From Dehalococcoidia bacterium (GTDB taxonomy: Bacteria; Chloroflexota; Dehalococcoidia; Lucifugimonadales; UBA1123): DNA of 34,025 nucleotides. Shown here one piece after another: positions 15,909 through 23,889 of the stretch. The first letter of the stretch is position 1. Each line of letters begins with the position of its first letter. The stretch lies in assembly GCA_021295915.1 (NCBI GenBank), contig JAGWBK010000014.1, positions 1 to 34,025 on the forward strand, given 5' to 3'. Below the pieces are notes generated by a model. That model saw only the letters and a list, made by a program, of their open reading frames with translations. It was not told the origin of the DNA and did not search any database. A program made the position numbers and the translations under genes.

Positions 15909-15945
15909 CCCCCTCTCGCTCAGGGAGAGAGCTAGGGTGAGGGTG
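15909..15945. repeat. GGGAGAGGG/GGTGAGGG intergenic repeat, degenerate copy
   Basis: CCCTCTCgct then cagGGAGAGAG, followed by CTAGGGTGAGGGTG. It matches the hairpin-plus-tail design of the copies at 17174, 29621 and 31557 with a few changes. It lies in the divergent gap between the monooxygenase and the ketopantoate-reductase-like gene. Confidence 0.6.
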
Positions 15946-16026
15946 GATGCTCGCACTCCTCAAATGCGTTCCCCAACCTGATACAATCGCCCCCGTGCCC
16001 AATCATACCTTCGGAGGCGAACTGCC

Positions 16027-17061
16027 ATGTTTGAGAGAGTTGCAGTCCTTGGAGTTGGGGCCATTGGCGGGATCATCGGCGGCTACCTGACCAGGGCCGG
16101 CCACGATGTCACCCTGATTGACCAGTGGGCCGCGAACGTTGATGCGATTCGAGACAAGGGTCTGACCGTCTCCACCCAGGAGGGAGACTTCACCGTCGAG
16201 GCAAACGCCGTACACCTGGGAGAAGTCTGCAACATTGTCGAGCCATTCGACCTCGTGTTTCTCGCGATGAAGTCCTACGACACCACATGGGCGACCCACT
16301 TCATTCTTCAGTACATGGCTGGAAACGGCGCAATCGTTTCGGCGCAGAATGGTATCAACGACGAGCGCATCGGCCCAATCGCTGGCTGGAGCAAGGTGCT
16401 CGGATGCGTGATTACGCTCGGAGCGGGCATGTATGAGCCCGCCAACCCGATCAGGACCAGCGTTGCCGACAGGCTGGCATTCACCATTGGCGAGCCCAGC
16501 GGCATCGAGTCCAACAGGGCGCACGCGATCGCCGACATGCTCGGTGTCGTCGGTCCCACGAAGGTGACATCCAACATGTGGGGTCAGAGATGGTCCAAGC
16601 TGGCTGTCAACTCCATGGCCAACCCGATCTGCGCCCTGACCGGACTGACTTCCGGTGCGTCCCGCGAGACGCCAGGCGTCGTTGACGTGACCGTGAAGAT
16701 CGGCGCCGAAGTCGTCCGTGTCGGTACCGCCCTCGGCGTCAACGTCGACCCGATCAACAACGTCCCAGCCCAGCAGTACGTCGAGGCCTCCGAGGACGCG
16801 ACAGTTCTGGAGGACCTCAAGTCCCAGCTTGCAGAGACCGCTCGCGAGCTCGGCGCAGGCCGACCGTCCATGCTCCAGGATGTCATGAAGGGACGCAGAA
16901 CGGAGATCGAGTACCTCGACGGCTACGTCGCTAACCGTGGTCGCGAGGTCGGGATATCGACACCAGCATGTGACCGGATAACCTCGCTCGTCAAACAGGT
17001 AGAGGCAGGCGCACTGGAGTCAGAGGCCGACAACATCAACCTCATGAGCGATTTCATGTAG
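16027..17061 (+). CDS. Ketopantoate reductase (PanE/ApbA) family protein
   Basis: A protein of 344 residues with the N-terminal NADP motif VAVLGVGAIGGIIGGYL (5-21), LVFLAMKSYDT, then the C-terminal helical domain with the catalytic-region lysine in MWGQRWSKLAVNSMANPICALTG (about 181-203) and SMLQDVMKGRRTEIEYLDGYV (about 279-299), the PanE fingerprint. It reduces a 2-oxo acid with NADPH; ketopantoate is only one possibility, since these genomes have many paralogues. GGAGG lies 10 bases before the ATG. Its TAG stop is the first part of a 12-base-stem palindrome that may end transcription. Confidence 0.9.
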   Translation: MFERVAVLGVGAIGGIIGGYLTRAGHDVTLIDQWAANVDAIRDKGLTVSTQEGDFTVEANAVHLGEVCNIVEPFDLVFLAMKSYDTTWATHFILQYMAGNGAIVSAQNGINDERIGPIAGWSKVLGCVITLGAGMYEPANPIRTSVADRLAFTIGEPSGIESNRAHAIADMLGVVGPTKVTSNMWGQRWSKLAVNSMANPICALTGLTSGASRETPGVVDVTVKIGAEVVRVGTALGVNVDPINNVPAQQYVEASEDATVLEDLKSQLAETARELGAGRPSMLQDVMKGRRTEIEYLDGYVANRGREVGISTPACDRITSLVKQVEAGALESEADNINLMSDFM

Positions 17062-17086
17062 GGGCAGGTTTCAGACCTGCCCCTAC
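17058..17086 (+). repeat. GTAGGGGC-family palindrome overlapping a stop codon
   Basis: A perfect 12-base stem, GTAGGGGCAGGT (17058-17069) with ACCTGCCCCTAC (17075-17086) and loop TTCAG. The stop codon TAG of the preceding gene is inside the left arm. No T-run follows, so termination by this hairpin is uncertain; it may instead be a mobile palindrome or protect the mRNA end. Confidence 0.75.
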
Positions 17087-17173
17087 CGCGAATACCACCA
17101 ACAGGCCCCCTCTCCCTCGGGGTTTACAGGGGTATGTAAAGATACACAGATAGGCATGAGTACCATCAACATA

Positions 17174-17235
17174 CCCCCTCTCCCTCAGAGCCTGCCCCGG
17201 ACTTGATACGGGGGAGAGGGTTGGGGTGAGGGCGA
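17174..17235. repeat. Composite GGGAGAGGG/GGTGAGGG repeat
   Basis: CCCTCTCCC (17176-17184) pairs with GGGAGAGGG (17212-17220), followed by TTGGGGTGAGGGCG. Between the arms lies a second hairpin, CCCCGGACTTGATACGGGG, which also occurs (as CCCGGACTTGATCCGGG) in the copy near 17750. Partial copies sit at 17103 (CCCCCTCTCCCTCGGGG) and 17271 (GGGGTGAGGGTG). This repeat-dense stretch, 17087-17300, shows no gene. Confidence 0.7.
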
Positions 17236-17321
17236 AAAGGTCGAATACATGCCCCTTTAAGCTCCATCGGGGTGAGGGTGAATACCTGATCCTGCCGGAC
17301 TCATCGAGAAGGGATAGACGC

Positions 17322-17684
17322 TTGTATCAGTCTGAAGCAGCGCAACGCAGGACGAGGAATCGGAAAGGCGCCCGTATCCTGTTGCTGCTCGCCTGCATCG
17401 TGACCACACTCAGTGCGGGCATGTACATTCCAGGTCCGCAGGCAACGTTGCTCTCTCGCCTTATTCTCGTGGTGTTCTCTATCTCGTTCCTGATGTCACT
17501 GTCCGTGGCGGCAGTGATCGTCCCGTCTCCCCCTGACCCTAGGGAACGTATGCGCAACGTCTTATGGGGCTGGAAACGTCATTCCGACGAAGACCGGTCA
17601 GACGCAGACGAGTCCCACCTAACGGGTCTCCCGTCGCCCGCCGAATTGCAAAAGGCCGCCCTCGATCAGCGCAGGGACCGCTGA
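17322..17684 (+). CDS. Small membrane protein, two predicted helices
   Basis: A protein of 120 residues if it starts at the TTG at 17322, preceded by GAGAAGGG 8 bases upstream; the frame remains open to 17226, but that part is repeat sequence. A basic start is followed by two membrane segments, ARILLLLACIVTTLSAGMYI and LLSRLILVVFSISFLMSLSVAAVIV, a PSPPDPRERM loop and a charged tail. No family recognised. It lies between two repeat clusters, so it could be a spurious frame, but the two clean hydrophobic helices and polar ends argue for a gene. Confidence 0.5.
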   Translation: MYQSEAAQRRTRNRKGARILLLLACIVTTLSAGMYIPGPQATLLSRLILVVFSISFLMSLSVAAVIVPSPPDPRERMRNVLWGWKRHSDEDRSDADESHLTGLPSPAELQKAALDQRRDR

Positions 17685-17721
17685 AGGTTGCCCTTGGCAG
17701 CAGTCGACGGGACAATATCCC

Positions 17722-17779
17722 TTCTTCCCTAGGGGGAGGGTTAGATCCTGCCCGGACTTGATCCGGGGGTGAGGGTGAA
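17722..17779. repeat. Composite repeat, GGGAGGG / CCGGACTTGATCCGG / GGTGAGGGTG
   Basis: TTCCCTAGGGGGAGGG is followed by CCCGGACTTGATCCGGG (17751-17767) and then GTGAGGGTGAAG. It is the same set of modules as at 17174 in a slightly different arrangement. The interval 17685-17896 otherwise holds only the leader of the CoA-transferase gene. Confidence 0.6.
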
Positions 17780-17896
17780 GAGTTCGACGACAAGTCCCTT
17801 GTTGGCCACCTTAGAGAGGTAGGGGCAAGGCGATTGACACCCTGCGTAATCGGTTAGAGAATGGCTTGGCCGCGCCTGCGGCAGGGGAGTTCAAAC

Positions 17897-19114
17897 TTGC
17901 CACAAGTGGCCCTAGATAACGTACGCGTTCTTGAACTGACAGACGGGATCTCCGGCCCGTACTGTGCCAAAATGCTGGCCGACTTCGGCGCCGAAGTCAT
18001 CAGTATCGATCACCCGGTCCCCGTTGCTCAGCCTTACCCTGAGATCAACGAAGCAGAGCGAAAGGCGCGCCAGCTCCACCTGAACACCAACCGCAAGAGC
18101 CTGACTCTCGACCTGGAGTTGGAGCGCGGCAGAGACGTGTTGCTGGATCTGGCTCTCCACTGCGACATCATCGTTGAGAGCATGAGGCCCGGCATGGTCG
18201 AGGGACTCGGCATCGGTTACGAGAAGCTGTCGCAGTCCAGGCCCGACATCGTAATGACGTCGGTTACTCCATTCGGTCAGGACGGCCCCTACAACCAGTG
18301 GAACTACACGGAGCTCACTCTGTTCGCAATGACCGGAGCGATGCACCGTGAGGGGCTTCCGAACAGGTACCCGCTCAAGTACGGTGGCGAGATCGCTCAG
18401 TACTTCGCCGGTACAACCGCTGCCGCCGCTACCATGGGCGCGCTGGCTGGTGTCGCACTGACTGGCATTGGCGACTGGATCGACATATCCATCCTGGAGG
18501 CCATGGCTGGTCACCCTCACCAGATCGGACGCCGAGCCCCGTTCGCGTACTCAGGTGAGAACGACCTTCGCATCGAGCCTCGCACGTCGGCCGCGGGAGG
18601 ACGTGAGCCGTACGCGGTCGGGACCTTCAGGTGCAAAGACGGCTACGTCAGCTTCCTGCCCCTGGGTCCGAGGATGTGGCCTAACATTGCCCAGATGATC
18701 GGCCAGCCCGAGCTCAGGGAAGACCCCAGGTTCCTCTCGACCGAGGTCCGGAGCGAGAACCGGCTGGAGTTGGAGGTGATCTTCCAGGACTGGCTCGACC
18801 AGCACACCAGGATGGAGGTCTTCGACGCCGCCCAGAAGGCGGGAATCCCCGGTGGGCCGGTGCTGGAGGCCCTCGAGGCTGCCGACAACGAGCACTTCAG
18901 AGAACGAGACTACTTCCAGGTGATCGAGCACCCGGAACATGGCACTCACAGTTACACTGGACTGCCTTTCCGACTGTCTGAAGCCCCGATCTCACCGCCG
19001 TCGCCAGCCCCACTACTCGGCCAGCACAGCAGAGAGGTACTGACAGGACTACTCGATATGTCTGAGCAGGAGCTTGAATCACTTGTAGAGAGCGGAGTCA
19101 CCAGCCTTGGTTAA
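17897..19114 (+). CDS. Family III (CaiB/BaiF) CoA-transferase-like subunit, catalytic Asp replaced
   Basis: A protein of 405 residues from the TTG at 17897, which has GGGGAG 7 bases upstream and places the family opening VALDNVRVLELTDGISGPYCAKMLADFGAEVISID at the start; an ATG at 17861 adds 12 residues and has no ribosome-binding site. The family pattern continues with NRKSLTLDLELERGRDVLLDL, DIIVESMRPGMVEGLGIGYEKL and FGQDGPY. Where active members have Asp (D-x3-G; in the next gene DAVAG) this protein reads QYFAG, so the nucleophile that forms the aspartyl-CoA anhydride seems lost. It overlaps the next gene by 8 bases, and the two may form a heteromer. Confidence 0.88.
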   Translation: MPQVALDNVRVLELTDGISGPYCAKMLADFGAEVISIDHPVPVAQPYPEINEAERKARQLHLNTNRKSLTLDLELERGRDVLLDLALHCDIIVESMRPGMVEGLGIGYEKLSQSRPDIVMTSVTPFGQDGPYNQWNYTELTLFAMTGAMHREGLPNRYPLKYGGEIAQYFAGTTAAAATMGALAGVALTGIGDWIDISILEAMAGHPHQIGRRAPFAYSGENDLRIEPRTSAAGGREPYAVGTFRCKDGYVSFLPLGPRMWPNIAQMIGQPELREDPRFLSTEVRSENRLELEVIFQDWLDQHTRMEVFDAAQKAGIPGGPVLEALEAADNEHFRERDYFQVIEHPEHGTHSYTGLPFRLSEAPISPPSPAPLLGQHSREVLTGLLDMSEQELESLVESGVTSLG

Positions 19115-20444
19115 TTCATCAGGCATTAAACCCGGCCCTCTGTCTGGGGTTCGCGCGCTCGAGCTTGCCGAGATATGGGCAGGGCCGTTCTGTGGCTCCC
19201 TGCTGGCCGACATGGGGGCAGAAGTAATCAAGGTAGAGGCGATTCAGCGAATCGCCAGGGGGCCGATTCGGCCGAGGCCAGGTACCTCCGGCTACCCAGA
19301 CGGCGAGCCAGGCGAGCGCCCCTGGAACAGAAACGCCAATTTCAATGTGCTCAGCCGCAGCAAGCAGGGCATTACACTCGACCTGACCACCTCCGACGGT
19401 GCGGAAACCTTCAAGGAACTGGTCAACGTCAGCGACGTGGTATTCACCAACTACGCCTTTGGAGTAATGGACAAGTTCGGCCTGGGCTATGAGGAGCTTC
19501 GCAAGGTCAAGCCTGACATCATCGCGCTGTTCACCCCCGGCTACGGCAACACCGGCCCCTACAGGACTTTCCGCAGCATGGGTATGGTGATCGACGCGAT
19601 TACGGGCCACACCGCGCTCCGCGGCTATCCAGACATGGAGATTTCGCGCAACTCCCTTGTGCACCACCCGGACGCGGTCGCCGGTGCAACCGCCGTCTTC
19701 TCGATCTGTCTCGCCATTCACAATCGTGCCCGCACCGGGAAGGGGCAGTTCATCGACCTGTCTCAGGCGGAGGCATTCATGCCGCACCTGGGCGAGGTCT
19801 ATCTCGAGCATTCACTAGTAGGTACGCCAAGAAGTCGTCGGGGCAATCGCCACCCCGCCATGGCTCCCCACGGGACTTACCCGTGTGCAGGGGACGACGA
19901 ATGGGTAGCAGTCTCAGTCCAGTCGGACGAGCAGTGGCGCGAGATGTGCCAGGCAATGCAGATGCCGCAGCTCGCGCACCACCCTGACTTCGAAACGCTT
20001 CCAGCTCGCCTGCGTAACCAGGACGAGCTTGACTTGATTATCAGCCGCTGGACGCGGGAGATGAGCAGATACCAGGTCGCGAACCTTCTACAGGAGTACG
20101 GAATAGCAACCGGCCCTGTGCTGGACTGTGGCGGCGACACCTATGACAATCCACACCTGCAGGACCGTGGGTACTTCCAGGCCGTGGACCACTCGGACGC
20201 AGGCGTGCATCTGCTGAGTGGACCGATTTGGCGCATGCACAACCGACCAGAGGTGAGACACGAGCCGGCCCCGGGTCTGGGCCAGCACAACGAGGATGTG
20301 CTGGGAGACCTCATGGGCCTGAGCCACAGTAGGCTGGCTGAGCTCGAGGCTACTCGGATCATCGGCACGGTCCCACTCGACGGCGCCGACATGGGCGGAG
20401 TCCGCCGCGCCCGAGAACGCGGCCTCTCATCCTCCGACTCGTAG
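19107..20444 (+). CDS. Family III (CaiB/BaiF) CoA-transferase, catalytic subunit
   Basis: A protein of 445 residues starting at a TTG eight bases inside the previous gene, with GGAG about 10 bases upstream. Signature stretches: LSGVRALELAEIWAGPFCGSLLADMGAEVIKVE, SKQGITLDLTTSDG, VVFTNYAFGVMDKFGLGYEELRKVKPDII, then SLVHHPDAVAGATAVFSICLAI with Asp in DAVAG at the catalytic position, and TGKGQFIDLSQAEAF. The enzyme moves CoA between carboxylic acids in the cytoplasm. The translational coupling and the missing Asp in the first partner suggest an alpha-beta enzyme as known for some family III transferases; the acids are unknown. It has a Ser/Arg-rich tail. Confidence 0.9.
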   Translation: MVNSSGIKPGPLSGVRALELAEIWAGPFCGSLLADMGAEVIKVEAIQRIARGPIRPRPGTSGYPDGEPGERPWNRNANFNVLSRSKQGITLDLTTSDGAETFKELVNVSDVVFTNYAFGVMDKFGLGYEELRKVKPDIIALFTPGYGNTGPYRTFRSMGMVIDAITGHTALRGYPDMEISRNSLVHHPDAVAGATAVFSICLAIHNRARTGKGQFIDLSQAEAFMPHLGEVYLEHSLVGTPRSRRGNRHPAMAPHGTYPCAGDDEWVAVSVQSDEQWREMCQAMQMPQLAHHPDFETLPARLRNQDELDLIISRWTREMSRYQVANLLQEYGIATGPVLDCGGDTYDNPHLQDRGYFQAVDHSDAGVHLLSGPIWRMHNRPEVRHEPAPGLGQHNEDVLGDLMGLSHSRLAELEATRIIGTVPLDGADMGGVRRARERGLSSSDS

Positions 20445-20495
20445 CGTCGTAGGTGCTACACTGTTTGGAATATTGTCGTGGAGCACTAACGAGGC

Positions 20496-20828
20496 ATGAG
20501 CTTTGACGTAAAAGCTGACCCCGTGCCGCTGCGAGTGGACGATAGCGGTACGGTCAGAGTTGGCAACTCCAGGGTGACGCTTGACGTCCTCATCGGTGCG
20601 TTCAAACTTGGCGCGAGCCCCGAGGAAATTGCCGAGCAGTTCCCCTCTGTTCAGCTCTGCGATGTCCACTCTGTGCTTGGGTACTACCTTCGACGGCAGG
20701 ATGAGGTTGACGAGTACCTGAGTGCCCGCGCAGCAGATGCTGAGAAAATCAGATTGGAAGTCGAGCGTAAATTCCCGCCTGCGGACTATCGGGCTCGACT
20801 CATGAAGCAGCGCGCAAACGGAGGCTAG
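20496..20828 (+). CDS. DUF433 antitoxin-like protein
   Basis: A protein of 110 residues with the DUF433 core PLRVDDSGTVRVGNSRVTLDVLIGAFKLGASPEEIAEQFPSVQLCDVHSVLGYYLRRQDEVDEYL, a helix-turn-helix-like fold, and a C-terminal helical tail that probably clamps the toxin. ACGAGG precedes the ATG. The upstream gap (20445-20495) contains GTGCT (20453-20457) and AGCAC (20482-20486), a weak inverted repeat that might be an autoregulatory site. DUF433 genes are usually paired with DUF5615 (PIN-like) genes, as here. The stop codon lies in the centre of a palindrome that hides the toxin ribosome-binding site. Confidence 0.85.
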   Translation: MSFDVKADPVPLRVDDSGTVRVGNSRVTLDVLIGAFKLGASPEEIAEQFPSVQLCDVHSVLGYYLRRQDEVDEYLSARAADAEKIRLEVERKFPPADYRARLMKQRANGG

Positions 20829-20833
20829 CCTCC
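20820..20833 (+). promoter_or_regulatory. Palindrome hiding the toxin ribosome-binding site
   Basis: GGAGGCTAGCCTCC is a perfect 14-base palindrome that can fold as a 5-base stem with loop CTAG. Its left arm GGAGG is the Shine-Dalgarno sequence of the toxin gene starting at 20835, and the antitoxin stop TAG (20826-20828) lies in the loop. A ribosome finishing the antitoxin would open the stem, so toxin translation should depend on antitoxin translation. Confidence 0.6.
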
Positions 20834-20834
20834 A

Positions 20835-21185
20835 TTGGTGCGGTTCGCTGCCGATGAGAACCTGAACAATCACATCGTCAGCGGTTTGCTCGTCCGCAAT
20901 CCAGTAGTCGACATAGTTCGCGTACAGGAAGTAGGACTAGCTGGTGCTGATGACCCGTCAGTGCTTGAATGGGCTGCCGGAGAGGATCGTATCCTTCTTT
21001 CCCACGACGTGACCACAATGCCGAGATACGCCTCCAATCGACTGGAGGCCGGACAGCCGATGCCAGGCTTGTTCTTGATTCCCCAGAGTCTCCAAATTGG
21101 GGAAGTGCTTGAGAACTTGCTGCTTATCGCACAGGGCAGCCTGGACAATGAGTGGGACCGCCAAATCAGGTATCTTCCACTCTAA
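20835..21185 (+). CDS. DUF5615 PIN-like toxin
   Basis: A protein of 116 residues that opens with the DUF5615 signature VRFAADENLNNHIVSGLL, then DIVRVQEVGLAGADDPSVLEWAAGEDRILLSHDVTTMPRYA and a C-terminal helix before WDRQIRYLPL. The acidic residues Asp7 and Glu8 and the Asp of LLSHD are the candidate metal ligands of a PIN-type ribonuclease. The start is TTG at 20835 (10 bases from GGAGG) or GTG at 20838. With the DUF433 gene it makes a type II toxin-antitoxin pair by family; activity is inferred. Confidence 0.85.
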   Translation: MVRFAADENLNNHIVSGLLVRNPVVDIVRVQEVGLAGADDPSVLEWAAGEDRILLSHDVTTMPRYASNRLEAGQPMPGLFLIPQSLQIGEVLENLLLIAQGSLDNEWDRQIRYLPL

Positions 21186-21204
21186 TGCAATTGTAAATCA
21201 GCTC

Positions 21205-21996
21205 CTATGACACTGGCGGTGGCGCGGCGTCATCGTCGTCTGTGTAGATGTGCGGCTGATCGGGAGTGGTCACAGCCAGCCGGAACGAGATTCCGTCGCC
21301 CACTGAACTGATGTGGTGCCGCATCCCCTCTGGCACGAACACTATGTCGCCCTCAGAGGCGTGGATCAGAGGCCTGCCCTCGCCGACGTTCCACGTCAGC
21401 TCACCGCCCAGGATCGTCCACCACTCGTTGAAGTCAGGATGCCAGTGGGCGTTGTTCGTCATGCCTGGGCCGTGACAGATCAGGTTCGCGCTGTTGCGGT
21501 CGTCCAGCAGGATTGACGTCGCCCAGGGCGGCTCTCCGAACTTCTCCAGCATGAAATCGAGCGTGGTGTGAATCATGTTGGGCGGTCCGTCCTGCTCTGG
21601 GAACGGCCTGATGATGTTTGACCTCTGCCCGGTGCTGTCGTGGTTCGACGTCGGACTCGTTATTCTCAAACGCAACGAATTCTCAGTCCCGACTGTCCGA
21701 ATGGCGTGACGCTGGCGCTTCGGTGCCATCACTACGTCGCCCTTCGTGGCCCGAACTGGAGGGTAGTCTCCGACCTCCCAGACTAGCTCCCCAGCGAGAA
21801 CGATCCACCATTCCACGAAGTCCGGGTGGATGTGCGGGTCGTTCTCCTGCCCGGGCGCATTGCATATGAGCACTGCGTCATTTCGTCCGTCAGATAGCAG
21901 CTTCTCAGCCCACGGCGGCTCGCCGTGACGCGCGACTACGTCCGAAATATTTATGTGAAGCGGCTCTGTGCTGACACTCGCTTCGCTGGTTGTCAT
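21205..21996 (-). CDS. Double-cupin protein (internal duplication)
   Basis: A protein of 263 residues from the ATG at 21996, preceded by AAGGAG 7 bases upstream. It consists of two copies of one cupin: GEPPWAEKLLSDGRNDAVLIC...HIHPDFVEWWIVLAGELVWEVG...ATKGDVVMAPKRQRHAI (first half) and GEPPWATSILLDDRNSANLIC...HWHPDFNEWWTILGGELTWNVG...ASEGDIVFVPEGMRHHI (second half). The HxHPDF and RH(A/H) histidines can bind a metal in each half. Bicupins include dioxygenases, decarboxylases and isomerases; the reaction is unknown. It starts 10 bases after the gamma-glutamyltransferase-like gene, so the two are an operon. Confidence 0.85.
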   Translation of the reverse strand: MTTSEASVSTEPLHINISDVVARHGEPPWAEKLLSDGRNDAVLICNAPGQENDPHIHPDFVEWWIVLAGELVWEVGDYPPVRATKGDVVMAPKRQRHAIRTVGTENSLRLRITSPTSNHDSTGQRSNIIRPFPEQDGPPNMIHTTLDFMLEKFGEPPWATSILLDDRNSANLICHGPGMTNNAHWHPDFNEWWTILGGELTWNVGEGRPLIHASEGDIVFVPEGMRHHISSVGDGISFRLAVTTPDQPHIYTDDDDAAPPPVS

Positions 21997-22006
21997 ACTC
22001 AACTCC

Positions 22007-23812
22007 TTACCACGAGAGGGCGTAGCAGGCCCGGCGCGGGTCGCCCGATGATGCAAGGACGCCTGTCTGAGGGTCGCGTGTCGAAACCGTCGCGCCCATG
22101 CCGGCACTGGCGACGGATACGATGTCGTGGCCCATTGCGCTCAGCTCGTCCCTGGTGCTCTGCGGGATACCCGGCTCAATTCCAAGCTGGCCCGGATAGT
22201 ATGTGTGCGGGTAGAAGCTGTTCTTCACTCCCTGGCTGGCGAACCGGGGAGCTTCAACTGACTCCTGCGGGTTCATGCCCCACAGCACTGAGTTAAGCAC
22301 AAGCTGCATGTTGGCCTGTGCCTGATGGTCGCCGCCGGGGCAGCCGACTGTCATCACAGGCACTCCGTCTTTTGAAACGATGTAGTTTACGAGGGTCGTC
22401 CTCGGACGCTTGCGAGGCTCCAGCCTGTTCGGATGGCCGTCCTCGAAGTTGAACATCTCGATACGAGTGCTGAGGCCGCAGCCCAGTTCTGGGAAGAAGA
22501 CCGACTTCGCAAACGATCCGCCGGACGGCGTCGCGCAGACCAGGTTACCGTCGCGGTCGATGGAAGAGATGTGCGTCGTACCGCTATCCGCACCACCGTC
22601 ACCGTCGCCAGCAGCCGCAACGGCCTCTCTGGCCGCAGCAGCCGTGCCCGACATCGCCGAGTACTTCCAGGGGTCTCCCGGCGCCGGCAGTTCCGGCATG
22701 GCCCTGTTCGAATCTATGAGAGCCGCCCGCTCCCGTGCGTACTCCTTAGAGAGCAGCCCGTCGATCGGTACGGTAGCAAAGTCAGGGTCGCCGTAGTAGG
22801 CCTCACGGTCGGCGAACGAGAGATTAACAGCTTGGCTGACCGTGTGGATGTAAGCCGTCGAATTGTGACCCATCGCTTTGAGGTCGAAGTTCTCCAGTAT
22901 GTTCAGGGACTGCATGAGCACCGCGCCCTGCGTCCAGGTGCTCTGGCCGTGGACCTCATGGCCCATATAGCCCGTCTTGATAGGGGTCTCGTACTTTGGC
23001 TCATAGGCGGCCAGAGATGGCATGTCCAGGATGCCGCCGACTCTCTCACTGCACTCTGCAATGATCTCCGCGATCTCGCCTGTGTAGAAGCAGTCACGCG
23101 CCGCACGGACGCCGTCCACCCTGTGCCCGCTTCCCGCACCTTCGGCCTCAACCATCTTGCGGAAGACGTTCGCAAGTCCCTTCTGTACCAGCAGCGAACC
23201 AGGTTCGGGCGTGCTTCCGTTGTCATAGAAGATATCCAGCCCGCCGGGCGGGTACTCCTCAAACTGGCCCCTGGTGACTGGGCTGTCGATGCGCTCAAGC
23301 ATGTACTCGTAGTTCGGTATCCCGCGCTCGGCATAGTGGATGGAAGGCTCAAGCACCTCTCCCACGGTCTTCCTGCCGTACCTTTCCAGTAGCGACAGGT
23401 ACGCTGCCACCACGCCGGGCAGGGTGAAGCTGAGGTGGGCCAGCGGACCAGGGCCGGTGGGGATCTCGCTCTGGCCCAGGCTGCGATACCAGTCGACAGT
23501 TGCCCTGTCTGGTGCAGTGCCCTGGCCGCTAAGGGACAGGAGGTCCCCGCTTTCGGCATGGTAGAGCATGAACACGCCTTCAGCCGCCAGGGAATACGAC
23601 GCTATCGGCTCGGTTACCGCAGCAGCGAAGCCAGCGGCTACGACTGCGTCAAACGCGTTTCCGCCAGTCAACAGCATCCGCATTCCGGCCATAGAGGTCA
23701 GGTAGTGACCGCTTGAGATAACCCCTTGCGTCCCGTAGACCACCGGTCGTCCGGTCGCCTGCTGACTGATGTTTCCCTGCTCCATCGCCGAAGCGCTGAT
23801 TGACGTTGTCAT
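22007..23812 (-). CDS. Gamma-glutamyltransferase family hydrolase
   Basis: A protein of 601 residues of the N-terminal-nucleophile gamma-glutamyltranspeptidase family, which is made as a precursor and cuts itself before a Thr. The large-subunit part shows SSGHYLTSMAGMRMLLTGGNAFDAVVAAGFAAAVTEP (33-69), and the cleavage/nucleophile site is DSGTTHISSIDRDGNLV with Thr412 first in TTH, followed by CATPSGGS and TVGCPGGDHQAQANMQLVLN. No signal peptide is visible, so it appears cytoplasmic, unlike classical periplasmic GGT; related proteins cleave other amides. GAGAGGA precedes the ATG. The bicupin follows 10 bases after its stop. Confidence 0.9.
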   Translation of the reverse strand: MTTSISASAMEQGNISQQATGRPVVYGTQGVISSGHYLTSMAGMRMLLTGGNAFDAVVAAGFAAAVTEPIASYSLAAEGVFMLYHAESGDLLSLSGQGTAPDRATVDWYRSLGQSEIPTGPGPLAHLSFTLPGVVAAYLSLLERYGRKTVGEVLEPSIHYAERGIPNYEYMLERIDSPVTRGQFEEYPPGGLDIFYDNGSTPEPGSLLVQKGLANVFRKMVEAEGAGSGHRVDGVRAARDCFYTGEIAEIIAECSERVGGILDMPSLAAYEPKYETPIKTGYMGHEVHGQSTWTQGAVLMQSLNILENFDLKAMGHNSTAYIHTVSQAVNLSFADREAYYGDPDFATVPIDGLLSKEYARERAALIDSNRAMPELPAPGDPWKYSAMSGTAAAAREAVAAAGDGDGGADSGTTHISSIDRDGNLVCATPSGGSFAKSVFFPELGCGLSTRIEMFNFEDGHPNRLEPRKRPRTTLVNYIVSKDGVPVMTVGCPGGDHQAQANMQLVLNSVLWGMNPQESVEAPRFASQGVKNSFYPHTYYPGQLGIEPGIPQSTRDELSAMGHDIVSVASAGMGATVSTRDPQTGVLASSGDPRRACYALSW

Positions 23813-23889
23813 CTTCCTCTCTCTTTCTGCATGGGCCGGTATCGAGCTTGAGTAAATTCGCTGTTCAACAGCGTATTGAGAATGAGCCG

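Noticed and set aside
17087-17320. Possible CRISPR-like or tandem array in the repeat-rich gap
   Set aside because: The repeated modules are unevenly spaced, imperfect and palindromic, with no constant-length spacers; they fit dispersed intergenic repeats.
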